A DNA stretch of 64,000 bases from Bacteroides fragilis (GTDB lineage: Bacteria > Bacteroidota > Bacteroidia > Bacteroidales > Bacteroidaceae): assembly GCF_002849695.1 (NCBI RefSeq), contig NZ_CP018937.1, positions 310,001-374,000 of the forward strand, given 5' to 3'. The notes under the pieces are model-generated. The model was not told the origin of the DNA. It made no database searches and was given only the letters and a program-made list of their open reading frames with translations. The position numbers and the translations under genes are program-made. Positions 19,929 through 28,671 of this stretch are shown here, piece after piece; positions within the stretch are counted from its first letter, which is position 1, and the number at the start of each line of letters is the position of its first letter.

Positions 19929-19981
19929 GGGTTTACTTTCTTTTTATGCTTTAGCTCAAAAAGAAAGCAAACTTTAAGATG

Positions 19982-20063
19982 AAAAAAAGGGAAGTCTCAC
20001 GACTTCCACAATTCTTCTAACCTTAAATCTAAATCTCTATGAAAAAAACGTAGTGCAAATATA
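19982..20063 (-). ncRNA. Candidate small RNA, or the helicase 3' terminator region
   Basis: On the minus strand a -7-like box TATATTTG (20056-20063) is followed about 65 bases later by a compact hairpin GGAAGTCGTGAGACTTCC (19990-20007) and a run of seven T (19982-19988). This is a self-contained promoter-to-terminator unit of about 65 nt without a reading frame. No TTTG is found at the matching -33 position. The simpler reading is that the hairpin just ends the helicase transcript. On the plus strand the same stretch holds a tiny ORF, MKKT-stop, at 20039. Confidence 0.35.
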
Positions 20064-20131
20064 GCGGTTTGCGATATACTGAGGTGTTAACGAAGTTCAG
20101 AAAGAAAGAATAAAAGCTAAGGACTGCAAAA

Positions 20132-23100
20132 TTAAGATAATGCCTCTCGCTGTTTTATTAATTTTATCAAACTGTCATAAATTGGATTCTGTTCAAGCAG
20201 TCGGGACACTCCTGTAATGAACATTTGCTTGCGTGCGCGGGTCAGCGCGACATTTAGTTTCCGGTCTATAAGGACTCCATTTTCTTCTGTCAGATTAGAG
20301 AGGAAGCGAAGTTGGTAGGGGTAGTTTACACAAAATGAATAGATGATGACATCTCGTTCGCTTCCCTGAAAACGTTCTACGGTATCTACCAGAATTGAGT
20401 TCAGTTCCGGGATTCCCAACATGGCAATTTCTTTTTTAATCAAAGCGATCTGGCTTCGGTAAGGGGTAATGATCCCTAAGGTGCGTGTACTTTCAAAAGT
20501 CCCGGCATATTGCCGGTAAATGTCTGCTGCAAGCCGGGCTGTGATACACGCTTCCGAGTGGTTGACTTTTGCCGAAGCTCCTTGTGGTTCTGCTTCCGAA
20601 GGAAGGAAGACTATTCTTGACATTCCTTCTATGGTTTCAACCTGATGGGGAAGTCCCACCGGGATCAACCGCCCTTCGTAAAAAGCACGGTTGGCAAAAA
20701 GGGCTACTTCGGGGTGCATCCGTCCCTGCTTGCAAAGCATATCGAAGGAGCGATGTCCTTTGGGTGATGAAGAGGAAACAGAAGGGAGAAGATCGGTTGA
20801 TGATGTACGTGCGGTACGGTAGAGGCGCTCAAAGAGAGAATCTTTGAGGTTTTTCAGTCCGATGGCACGTAGCTCCTCATCATAAATCTCCGATTGTCCG
20901 GTATTTTGCAATACGACAGCAGGTAGCTGCTTATGGTCACCGATCAGAATAAATTTGCCAATGGCATTTTCTCCATCTTCACTGCGGGCACAGAGGATGC
21001 CCAACAGTTGAGGCTCCAGAATTTGAGTGGCTTCATCCACGATGGCTACATCGAACTTTTTCAGGCGAAAGAGTTCGGGCTTACCGGAAATGGAGGCCAC
21101 TGTCCCTACAAAGATACGGCAGTGACTGATGCGCTCGGTTACTTCGGACCGGCGGAAGCAGTGTGATAGTTCATTTTCAATCAAGTGGTCGCGATAGGCT
21201 TCATCACATGAAAGTTCGCTGCCCACACGGATAAAATCGACTTTCGGGTGGATAGACGAAAGGGCTTTGCAGATTTCATCTACAGCCCGGTTAGTATATG
21301 AAAGGAGAAGTATTTGCGCCTGTTCTTCCCTATGAAAGGTTTCTACCATTTTCTTCAGGGCACACGAAGTTTTGCCGGTTCCCGGAGGACCTACCAGTAA
21401 GAAATAGTCTTTGGCAGCCTGTGCTTTCAGAGTCACCCGGGAGAAGTCATCGGTGGCGGAAAGAATGTGTCCGTCCAGTCCGGAGTCAAACTCGGGCGGA
21501 CGTTGTCCCAACAATAGATCACGCCGTTCCTTTGTTGCTGAAGCAAAAGCTGACAGTCCCTGATACATGCTTCGGAAAGTGGTATCCATGGTATCGTGTT
21601 CGATTGCGTAAAGGCTGTCCGGAGGAAGTACGGAACTGTTTCGCTGAGTGGAGCGCAGGCGGATACCTATCTCTTCTTCTGTGATGAATTCGATATTGCC
21701 TTTGAATACCATTTTGTTAGTAGCGTTATCCTCATCTCCGTTACGCTCGTAGAGAACAATGGCATCTCCCTGGCGGAAATTAGGCAGGGCTTGTGGCTCG
21801 TTTTTTTCCGGAGATGTTTTCGTTTCTTCAGACGAAGGTTCGCTCTTCTTTTGTGAAAGAAGAATATGTGCTTTATGTTTGTCCGCTGCATGGTTTTCTT
21901 TGATGTGCAGGTCATAAAGAATTTCTCCGGCTTCGCATTTCTCTGCCAAAGTGGAGAGCCACAAGGCAGCTGCACCGGTGCGGCCTTCATAATCGACATC
22001 TCCGGATTTGGAAGTGTATAACTCCTTGGTTATGAAATTATAGAGTACGAAGAAGTACGACCGTTCCAACGAGGTGAGTGAACCCAGTTTCTGCGATAGG
22101 TTGTCGATGGAAGGGCGGAGATATTGTTCCCAGAAACGGCCGGATAATCCTCGTTCATTAAGTACGTCGGACTGTATGGCCTGGAGTTTTAAAGCAGTAT
22201 ATTCCACGCTGTTTCGTAGCTGGATTCCGTATTCATCGGATACGATCCGGTTGCGCAGATTGATGACGCGGCGTACCATTGCCCACGACGGACGTGCCGG
22301 ATATAGTAAGGGATAGCGTGTATAGAGTAGGTAAGCCTTTACCCGGTGATGATCCATCCCCATCGAATATTGCAGCACTGCCTGGTAAAGCAGCATCTGT
22401 ACTTTATTGTTTTCTTTCGGTTCTACTTTGTTGCGGATAGAGTATTCGTCTGCTTTTCCGGATTTCATTTCGATGAAGGACGACATGTCCCGTTGCATAT
22501 AATCCAGTCGTCCTTGCAGACCGAGTGCTTCACAGATGTAAGAAGGTTCAAGCACAGCGTCCCTCTTGTCCAATTCGTAACCCGGAGCATGGAAAGTGTC
22601 GTTTACCACTTCCCGGATATGTTCGAAGTGTAGTTTGCAATCGTCAAAAAACTGACGCTCTTTCTCCTTATCGCGTAAGTCGGCACAGGCTGCCAGCTCA
22701 ATCGGGTAACGGCGGAAAGCTTTCTGCATACATTCTCTATAGTCCGGTTCCTCTTCAGCATGAATCCATTCGTCAAGAAAAAGGTTGGCAATGTTTCCCA
22801 GAAGTAGCGGACGGGCGTTCTCAATGGGCTGGAGGCGTGCCAATACATAGTTGGCAGGATGATGTCCGTAATCGCGGAAGCATTCGGCTAACGAACTGAT
22901 ATCGATCAGATAGTCCGGTTCAAGTACAATGAACGAAGGGGTCAGAATGCCGGCTTCGTCAATAGCTACATCGAGCAAATTGAGTTGGGCATGGTGCCAT
23001 AGAATTTCACAAGTCTGCGCAAATTCCTCGTTGATTTGAGGAACGTTATAGCGTACCCGGAGAAACTCATCGGCAAGCGCATCGACCGGAATAACATAAA

Positions 23101-23560
23101 GATACTGTTCGTCTGCATATTGATAGCATACACGCATTCGTTTTACCTGTTTCTTAGCCGGAGGAGCCACGATATAAGTTGCATCGGTACGAGGCAGTAG
23201 GCGATAGAGCGTACTGGGAATCTCAATTTCATAAAGTTTGCGTATAAAGAAAGCAAGTGTCTTGATATCTCGCAGCAGTTTTTCGCGTACCGGTTCTTCC
23301 TTGCGGTTAAGAATGGCATTCGAGGTCAGCCGGAAAGTGTGCAGCCGGTTTTGTTCGACAACCGTCAGGCCGGCTCGTGCGGATACGAAACTGATACGTG
23401 CTGAGAGGTCAGTCATCTGAAGGCTTTCATCCTGCATTTGCGCCCGGCACAATCGTTCAAGCAGGTCACGTAACTGTTTGTAAGCCATTGCCAGATTGTC
23501 GTTTGTGGTCTGGCAAGCTGCAAGCAGGATCTCAAAAGATTCGTTCACTTCATTTTCCAT
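20132..23560 (-). CDS. Superfamily 1 helicase with an internal PD-(D/E)XK nuclease-like domain (Dna2/AddAB-like)
   Basis: 1142 residues, cytoplasmic. The middle third carries the nuclease motif: LQGRLDYM near 350, then IEMKSGK near 364, the D...ExK core of RecB/Cas4-like nucleases. The C-terminal half is a UPF1/Dna2-type helicase. It has Walker A GPPGTGKTS (~722-730), Walker B VAIVDEATQ (~838-846), GDHKQLPAVV, SERDVIIYS-type motif V in GSERDVIIYSFC, and motif VI NVALTRARKQM. The domain order resembles Dna2, suggesting end processing or repair. It is a single gene between hairpins on one side and the redoxin gene on the other. No phage-defence partner is adjacent, so repair is the simpler reading. 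Confidence 0.85.
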   Translation of the reverse strand: MENEVNESFEILLAACQTTNDNLAMAYKQLRDLLERLCRAQMQDESLQMTDLSARISFVSARAGLTVVEQNRLHTFRLTSNAILNRKEEPVREKLLRDIKTLAFFIRKLYEIEIPSTLYRLLPRTDATYIVAPPAKKQVKRMRVCYQYADEQYLYVIPVDALADEFLRVRYNVPQINEEFAQTCEILWHHAQLNLLDVAIDEAGILTPSFIVLEPDYLIDISSLAECFRDYGHHPANYVLARLQPIENARPLLLGNIANLFLDEWIHAEEEPDYRECMQKAFRRYPIELAACADLRDKEKERQFFDDCKLHFEHIREVVNDTFHAPGYELDKRDAVLEPSYICEALGLQGRLDYMQRDMSSFIEMKSGKADEYSIRNKVEPKENNKVQMLLYQAVLQYSMGMDHHRVKAYLLYTRYPLLYPARPSWAMVRRVINLRNRIVSDEYGIQLRNSVEYTALKLQAIQSDVLNERGLSGRFWEQYLRPSIDNLSQKLGSLTSLERSYFFVLYNFITKELYTSKSGDVDYEGRTGAAALWLSTLAEKCEAGEILYDLHIKENHAADKHKAHILLSQKKSEPSSEETKTSPEKNEPQALPNFRQGDAIVLYERNGDEDNATNKMVFKGNIEFITEEEIGIRLRSTQRNSSVLPPDSLYAIEHDTMDTTFRSMYQGLSAFASATKERRDLLLGQRPPEFDSGLDGHILSATDDFSRVTLKAQAAKDYFLLVGPPGTGKTSCALKKMVETFHREEQAQILLLSYTNRAVDEICKALSSIHPKVDFIRVGSELSCDEAYRDHLIENELSHCFRRSEVTERISHCRIFVGTVASISGKPELFRLKKFDVAIVDEATQILEPQLLGILCARSEDGENAIGKFILIGDHKQLPAVVLQNTGQSEIYDEELRAIGLKNLKDSLFERLYRTARTSSTDLLPSVSSSSPKGHRSFDMLCKQGRMHPEVALFANRAFYEGRLIPVGLPHQVETIEGMSRIVFLPSEAEPQGASAKVNHSEACITARLAADIYRQYAGTFESTRTLGIITPYRSQIALIKKEIAMLGIPELNSILVDTVERFQGSERDVIIYSFCVNYPYQLRFLSNLTEENGVLIDRKLNVALTRARKQMFITGVSRLLEQNPIYDSLIKLIKQREALS

Positions 23561-23602
23561 ACAGCAAAAATAGACAAATAGAGTGAGAATCCTATGAATC
23601 TC

Positions 23603-24217
23603 TTAGAAATATCGTTGAATGATGTGGTGGTAATAACGTTCTGAATAAATAGGAACTTCCTTGATGGGAATAAACAAATGTTCAATTTTCATTTTTTTAT
23701 CCATCAAACATACATAGGGGATATTCTCGTCTTGCAGGATGTTATCGGCATGGGCATTCTCACTTAAAAAATAAATGGGTAAAGTGATATTGTGTGCTTT
23801 CGTAAAAGCAGAAAATCCTCTTTTATTATCATATTCAGCAATGATGATAATTCTGTCTTTAGGTATTCTTTCGGCGATTTCTATAATGTTTTTTAGTTCA
23901 AATTCAACGCAAGAGGAGCAATGTAAATATGAAAACCTGAAAATAATTTTATAATGATCATCTAGTAGATTAGATAGTTTTAAAGTAGATCCAGTGATAT
24001 TTGTCAGTAGAAAGTCATTTAATTGGTATCCATTGTTAGCATATTGCATTTGCATATTATTTAAAAGCAAATCTTTGTCCATAGCTAAACTTCCTATTTG
24101 ATTCTCTTTTGTGCTTACCAACTTTCGTAAGTGATTGTTTTTCTGGAAAAGTGAAAATTCACTAATACATAATAGAATTAATAAGACGATAATGCAAATA
24201 CTACTTATTCTTTTCAT
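23603..24217 (-). CDS. Membrane-anchored redoxin-like protein with CxxC
   Basis: 204 residues. An N-terminal signal-anchor (RISSICIIVLLILLCISEF) and a short coiled segment precede a thioredoxin-like domain in which FSYLHCSSCVEF supplies a CxxC pair. The fold is like AhpC/TSA or TlpA proteins that face the periplasm, but the usual cis-Pro context is degenerate (ILQDENIPYVCL). The start follows the stop of the beta-propeller gene by 4 bases, a spacing preserved in the decayed second copy at 26563, so the two genes form a module. The electron partner and client are unknown. Confidence 0.75.
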   Translation of the reverse strand: MKRISSICIIVLLILLCISEFSLFQKNNHLRKLVSTKENQIGSLAMDKDLLLNNMQMQYANNGYQLNDFLLTNITGSTLKLSNLLDDHYKIIFRFSYLHCSSCVEFELKNIIEIAERIPKDRIIIIAEYDNKRGFSAFTKAHNITLPIYFLSENAHADNILQDENIPYVCLMDKKMKIEHLFIPIKEVPIYSERYYHHIIQRYF

Positions 24218-24221
24218 GGTC

Positions 24222-25397
24222 TTAAATTTTTTTCATTTTTATAGCAACGATTACAGGGTTATCTTCTAAAGTCAGTTTTTCTAACTTTGCTTTTTCAGAT
24301 GCGGGAATTAATTCTGTGTGACCTATAATTGAAGAAGGCTCCATTATACTGTAAAGAGTATTTTTATGGACTGCATAAGGTAAGAAACGAGCGAGACCAT
24401 CCATGTCATTTTCTATAGGACTCTTTTGGTATGCAGAGGCTTCAATATAAGTTTGAGATTCCGGATAATAAAATCCGAAGAATGCATGAAACCCAATTCT
24501 ATAGAAGAAATAGGAAAAATAACTACCTTCATAGTAGGCTGTCAATACAGGAAATTGTGCTCCATCTCCCAACATATTCATAGCCTCATCAACAGACACA
24601 TTTTCAGATTTTAGTTTTTTTATGTATTCTCTTTGAGCTTTTTGATAATTCTCGCCATAATTCATAACGAATTTTCTCTTTAAATGAAAGGAATCTAAAA
24701 TTTGATAGATTGTGTCATTTAATGGAATAATTAAATTTTTGTTGTTTGTTAGATTATTGGGCAATCCCCAAATTCCTGAGGTTGATAATTCTGAACTAAA
24801 AAATAGATCTGATTTGCTGTCCTTGTTTTGGGTATTGAGGAATAGTAGGTTGGGATATTGGTCCTTTTTCAAAAACAGATGGTTGTGTTTATAATCACCA
24901 TAAAAAGCTATTTCTGAATCGTTAATAACAGCAAATGTCTCAGCTGAATATTTGGATGTTATTGTCTTAATATATTCCCCATTTGAATTATATATTAGTA
25001 GTTTATTGACATCTCCGTCCCAAATATACATTTTCCCATTATGAATATTTATGTCGGTTATTGATATATATTCTTTATCAGAGGCACCTCTATTTCCTAT
25101 CTTTCTGACAAACTTACCTTTTTGATCGAAACAATATGTGGCAGTAGTAATGTTTTTATCTAAAACGTAAATTTCTTTGTCTGTTACTATAAGTTTATCA
25201 ATGTTTCCTATTAGAAATTCATCCTTAGTTTCTAAAGGAATATAATATATTGAGTCAACAAGTGAGGATAATTTTATATTAGATTCTTTTTTTACCGGAT
25301 CATTTATTATAATAAGGTTTTGATTGTCTATAGGGATAGGCTGTGAGCATCCCCATAAGTAAATAAGCAATAGTATGACGAGAAATATATTTTTCAT
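24222..25397 (-). CDS. 6-bladed beta-propeller lipoprotein (copy A)
   Basis: 391 residues. A lipoprotein signal peptide ends at LYLWGC-type lipobox C17. Repeated blades (FDQKGKFVRKIGNRG, LLIYNSNGEYIKTI, ESQTYIEASAYQ) fit the Bacteroidales 6-bladed beta-propeller family, which has no proven function. It is closely similar along its whole length to the protein at 26568-27704, for example identical runs YYIPLET/YYLPLET, FYGDYKHN and FYYPESQTYIEASAY. It lies 100 bases downstream of a Cys-rich small peptide gene and immediately upstream of the redoxin gene, probably as one transcript. Confidence 0.85.
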   Translation of the reverse strand: MKNIFLVILLLIYLWGCSQPIPIDNQNLIIINDPVKKESNIKLSSLVDSIYYIPLETKDEFLIGNIDKLIVTDKEIYVLDKNITTATYCFDQKGKFVRKIGNRGASDKEYISITDINIHNGKMYIWDGDVNKLLIYNSNGEYIKTITSKYSAETFAVINDSEIAFYGDYKHNHLFLKKDQYPNLLFLNTQNKDSKSDLFFSSELSTSGIWGLPNNLTNNKNLIIPLNDTIYQILDSFHLKRKFVMNYGENYQKAQREYIKKLKSENVSVDEAMNMLGDGAQFPVLTAYYEGSYFSYFFYRIGFHAFFGFYYPESQTYIEASAYQKSPIENDMDGLARFLPYAVHKNTLYSIMEPSSIIGHTELIPASEKAKLEKLTLEDNPVIVAIKMKKI

Positions 25398-25497
25398 AAA
25401 TAATGAATAAAAGTGAATCTAAAATGAGAACATGGATTTTTTATGTGAGGCTGTAAGAACATAAAAAATCCATGAATAATAGTATGATGTTGATTCG

Positions 25498-25809
25498 TTA
25501 TAAAAGGCCTTTGCAATCAGTACCTTTAGAAGGGTCACAACAAACTTGCTCTTCTTTGCCACATGCTTTATGGGTTCCTAAATTAGGGCAAGCAAAAGAC
25601 TTTAAAGCTTTGTCTTTTATGAAAGTTGGATTACCTCCGCAGCCGTAATCTCCCGGTCCGGCAGTTTCACCATCATCAGCAAATGCGGATAATTCAAAAA
25701 AATCATTGAGTCTTGTTTGGGATTCTGTTACTTTTTGATTGGATTGTTCTACAAAATAAACGTTTATGCTAATTAGCATAATGACGAATGGAATGATGAT
25801 TTTTTTCAT
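25498..25809 (-). CDS. Small exported Cys-rich peptide, NVEALA-like
   Basis: 103 residues. A single N-terminal hydrophobic segment is followed by LNDFFELSAFADDGET, which resembles the leader end of NVEALA-family peptides (L..N.EALA..E), then a 60-residue tail with six cysteines (GCGG, FACP, KACG, VCCD, TDCK). The tail looks like a small disulfide-bonded or metal-binding domain. The NVEALA family is Bacteroidales-specific and without known function; the match here is by pattern, not strong identity. It stands first in line with a beta-propeller lipoprotein and a CxxC redoxin, which makes disulfide chemistry of the peptide a testable idea. Confidence 0.65.
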   Translation of the reverse strand: MKKIIIPFVIMLISINVYFVEQSNQKVTESQTRLNDFFELSAFADDGETAGPGDYGCGGNPTFIKDKALKSFACPNLGTHKACGKEEQVCCDPSKGTDCKGLL

Positions 25810-26002
25810 GATTTTAAGTTTTTAATTTTGATGTTGCAATTATAAAAAAATGATTTATTTATTCAAAATTAAATAATATTATTGTGTTTTCTTAACTTAT
25901 CTGTTCTTGTTTACTATATTCTTTTCATAAAATAGATAGAGAAAAATGATACTGGACAGGAAAAAACACGATATAGGTTGTATTGGCACGAAGGAGTAAA
26001 CG

Positions 26003-26060
26003 AAACACAGAGTTCTAAGAACTTGCTGCTTCTCAGATCAGGTTCTTAAACTCTGTGTTT
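26003..26060. repeat. Palindromic element (19-20-bp arms)
   Basis: Arms at 26003-26022 and 26042-26060 (AAACACAGAGTTC.../...CTCTGTGTTT) pair with one bulge. The flanking GGTGGTGAA resembles the end of the palindrome at 19785-19878. It lies in the AT-rich, gene-free stretch 25810-26100 between the Cys-rich peptide gene and the broken lipoprotein gene; nothing else was recognised there. Confidence 0.7.
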
Positions 26061-26100
26061 ATCGGTGGTGAAGGAGGGCAATTCGGACGATAAAGTCCGA

Positions 26101-26353
26101 TTATTCCTTTTTAGCGTGCGGATTAAAATGTATTTTGATATCTTTTGTATCGACATTCGGCTGATTTAAAACGATGATATAAGCCTTTGCGTCGAATGCT
26201 ATAGACATTAATTCCTCTCGTAGCACATCTATTGATAAAGTAAACTTGTTTTTTCCTTTATATACGGATAAATTGCATTTGTCCATTATTGCAAGAAGCT
26301 CCAATTAATGCCATGAATAGTATCATGATTAAATAAAGAAATTTACGTTTCAT
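26101..26353 (-). pseudogene. Small lipoprotein gene, apparently frameshifted
   Basis: The ATG at 26353 opens a lipoprotein-type signal peptide (MKRKFLYLIMILFMALIGAS-C) but this frame stops near 26256. The adjacent frame, preceded by a stop at 26305-26307, then encodes about 67 residues (KGKNKFTLSIDVLREELM...IHFNPHAKKE) down to 26101. The two halves join if one base is gained or lost between about 26256 and 26304. No family was recognised. It lies directly after the remnant of the redoxin gene in the duplicated module. A sequencing error is the alternative; a short protein starting at TTG 26304 is less likely. Confidence 0.55.
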
Positions 26354-26399
26354 ACTGTTGTTTTTAGAGGTTTATTTTATTAATACTGATCATGTCTTT

Positions 26400-26563
26400 C
26401 TTTGAAGAGGTGTATAAAGAGGTCGTATTCATAGCTATACTTCTTATTTGATTTTCTTTCATACCTACACTTTTTTTCAGTTGATCGTTTTTTGAAAAGC
26501 GAAATTCAGTGATGTATAAAAGTTCAATAGGACAATAATAAAAATGCTACCAATCTTTTACAT
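26400..26563 (-). pseudogene. Remnant of a redoxin-like gene (copy B)
   Basis: From an ATG at 26563 the minus strand aligns almost base for base with the first ~140 bases of the intact redoxin gene at 24217, up to the shared stretch GAATCAAATA..GAAGT.TAGCTATG. Here codon 2 is TAA, and a base is missing within the AAAAAA stretch, so it cannot be translated. Similarity ends near 26425 and the CxxC domain is gone. The position, 4 bases after the stop of propeller copy B, exactly mirrors copy A, showing that the whole pair was duplicated and this half decayed. Confidence 0.8.
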
Positions 26564-26567
26564 AATT

Positions 26568-27734
26568 CTATTGTCTTTTTATTTTCATAGCAACAATAAC
26601 CGGATTGTCTTCTGATTTTAGTTTCTGTAGTTTGTTCTTTTCAGATATTGGAATCAATTCAGTGTGTTCGAGAATTGCGGAAGGATCCATTGCGCAATAA
26701 AAAAAATCTCCATGAACAGTACGAGGTAAAAACCGAGCGAGACCATCCATGTCATTTTTTATAGGATTTTTCTTGTATGCAGAAGCTTCAATATAAGTTT
26801 GAGATTCCGGGTAATAAAAACCGAAATAAAAATGATACCCCATCTGGTAAAAGAAGTAGGAGAAGCTATTTCCCTCGAAGAAAACATTAGTAATAGGAAA
26901 TTGAGCTCCTTCTCCAGCTATTGCTTCGTCTACTGTTACTTTTTCTCTTTTTAATCTTTCTATGTAATTCTTTTTTTCTTTTTTGTGTTTTTGCCGGTAA
27001 TTTATAACGTATTTTCTTTTCACTCCGGATGAAGAGATTTGATATATCGTGTCGTTTAAAGGCATGATAAGATATTTATTATTGGAAATATTATTAGGTA
27101 AACTAGTGATACCGGTGGTGGATAGGGTTTTTTCATAGAACAAATCGGCATTTGTTTTCTTATTGTTTAGATTGATAATTAATAAGTTGGGATATTTCCC
27201 TCTATTTTTAAATTTGTAATTATGTTTGTAATCACCATAAAAAGCAATTTGGGAATCATCCAAGATGGCTATTGCTTCTGCTGCATAATCCGATGATATG
27301 GAACTTACAAAGTCACCATTGGACTTGTAGATTAATAATTTCTTAGAACTGCCATCCCAGATATAAACGTTTTCATGATAAACATTTACGTCTGTAATAG
27401 AGATATATTCTTTATTAGAAGCACCTCGGTTTCCTATTTTTCTAATGAATTCTCCCTTTTTGTTGAAGCAGAAAATTGAAGGGCTGATATCCTTGTCGAT
27501 AACATAGAAAAACCCATCGGTGACTATTAATTTATCGATGTTTCCAATAAGATATCTATCATCAGTTTCCAAGGGAAGATAATATATGGAATCTATTATT
27601 GTGGACAGTTTGACTATATTATCATCCTGTTGTAACGGCATATTTATTTTAATAATATCTTTAAGCTTTGTTTCAGAAGAAGAACAGCTCATAAACAGAA
27701 GCAATAAGCCTAAGAAGGCATAGAAATATTTTAT
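26568..27734 (-). CDS. 6-bladed beta-propeller lipoprotein (copy B), start codon possibly lost
   Basis: About 379-388 residues, a close paralogue of the protein at 24222-25397 with shared runs such as GNIDKLIVTD, RKIGNRGAS and NDMDGLARFLP. The lipobox is LFMSC. No ATG opens the signal peptide. Codons read back from TTG 27704 through YFYAFLGLLLLF to ATA-AAA at 27734, exactly where copy A has ATG-AAA. Translation from ATA or from TTG 27704 (MLLFMSC, very short for a signal peptide) is possible, or the gene is silent. The body has no internal stop or frameshift. It lies 30 bases beyond the tatC 3' end. Confidence 0.7.
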   Translation of the reverse strand: MKYFYAFLGLLLLFMSCSSSETKLKDIIKINMPLQQDDNIVKLSTIIDSIYYLPLETDDRYLIGNIDKLIVTDGFFYVIDKDISPSIFCFNKKGEFIRKIGNRGASNKEYISITDVNVYHENVYIWDGSSKKLLIYKSNGDFVSSISSDYAAEAIAILDDSQIAFYGDYKHNYKFKNRGKYPNLLIINLNNKKTNADLFYEKTLSTTGITSLPNNISNNKYLIMPLNDTIYQISSSGVKRKYVINYRQKHKKEKKNYIERLKREKVTVDEAIAGEGAQFPITNVFFEGNSFSYFFYQMGYHFYFGFYYPESQTYIEASAYKKNPIKNDMDGLARFLPRTVHGDFFYCAMDPSAILEHTELIPISEKNKLQKLKSEDNPVIVAMKIKRQ

Positions 27735-27763
27735 ACTACAATTAGAGTTTGATATATTTATAA

Positions 27764-28558
27764 TTATGTTTCTTTTTTGTCTTTAATCATCAATATGCTC
27801 ATTTCATAAAGCAGATAGAGGGGAATGGCTACGATGCTGAGTGTGAAAGGGTCTCCTGTTGGGGTAATGACAGCGGCAGCAATGACAATCAGGACAATGG
27901 CATGTCTCCGGTACTTTCGTAGGAATGATTTATTGACTAATCCAAGCAAGGACAGCAGCCAGGTTACCAAAGGCAGTTCGAAAGCCAGTCCCATGCAAAG
28001 CACCAGCATCATAAAATTATCGATATAAGAATTCAGGGAGATCTGATTTTCTATTTCCGCGCTGAGTTGATAGGTAGAAAGAAAACGAAGGGTAAGCGGA
28101 TAAACCATAAAATACCCCAAAAGGACTCCGATAAAGAACATGACCGTGCCAATGGTCAGTGCTTTGCGGACCCCTTTCCGTTCATTAGGGTAAAGAGCCG
28201 GGCGGATGAAACGCCATATCTCGAAAAACAAGTAAGGTGTGGCAGTGACTACGGACATCCAAAAAGCTGTGGACATATGGATAAAGAAAGGTGCCGCCAG
28301 ATTGATATTTACCAGCTTGACTTTAAACTCTCGGGTAAAGAAGTCATCGGTAAGGTCGAATGCCTGTCCGATATCCCGCAGGAGGTGGTAAAAAATGAAA
28401 TCGTTGTGGCAGGGGGCCAGAATGACGTGGTCGAACAGATAGGGCATAGCGATGAAATAGGCTACAGCCAAAACAAACCATATACTTATGATTCGGAACA
28501 ACACCCGGCGCAGTTCATCCAGGTGATCCCAAAAAGTCAGTTCTTTAATTTCTGCCAT
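27764..28558 (-). CDS. tatC: Twin-arginine translocase subunit TatC
   Basis: 264 residues with six predicted membrane helices. The N-terminus has the family motif TFWDHLDELRRVLFRI, and the first periplasmic region and conserved segment FEIWRFIRPALYPNERKGV are as in TatC. It recognises twin-arginine signal peptides and, with TatA, forms the pore for folded proteins. It lies 113 bases downstream of tatA. No tatB is present, as in other two-component Tat systems. Confidence 0.97.
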   Translation of the reverse strand: MAEIKELTFWDHLDELRRVLFRIISIWFVLAVAYFIAMPYLFDHVILAPCHNDFIFYHLLRDIGQAFDLTDDFFTREFKVKLVNINLAAPFFIHMSTAFWMSVVTATPYLFFEIWRFIRPALYPNERKGVRKALTIGTVMFFIGVLLGYFMVYPLTLRFLSTYQLSAEIENQISLNSYIDNFMMLVLCMGLAFELPLVTWLLSLLGLVNKSFLRKYRRHAIVLIVIAAAVITPTGDPFTLSIVAIPLYLLYEMSILMIKDKKET

Positions 28559-28671
28559 TGTACGAGAAAGGCGGTTGAAGTTTACTTTCGATCTGTCTTT
28601 AATGCCGTGAAAAGAGAAGCAGTATCTTGCGTTCTATGGGTAGATGCAAGAAACGGAAACAAAACAGGATA

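Noticed and set aside
20039..20053. Plus-strand mini-ORF MKKT-stop as a leader peptide
   Set aside because: No gene follows on that strand for it to regulate.
26304..26304. TTG as a genuine start of the 67-residue protein
   Set aside because: A lipoprotein signal peptide sits directly upstream in the neighbouring frame, so a frameshift explains both halves better.
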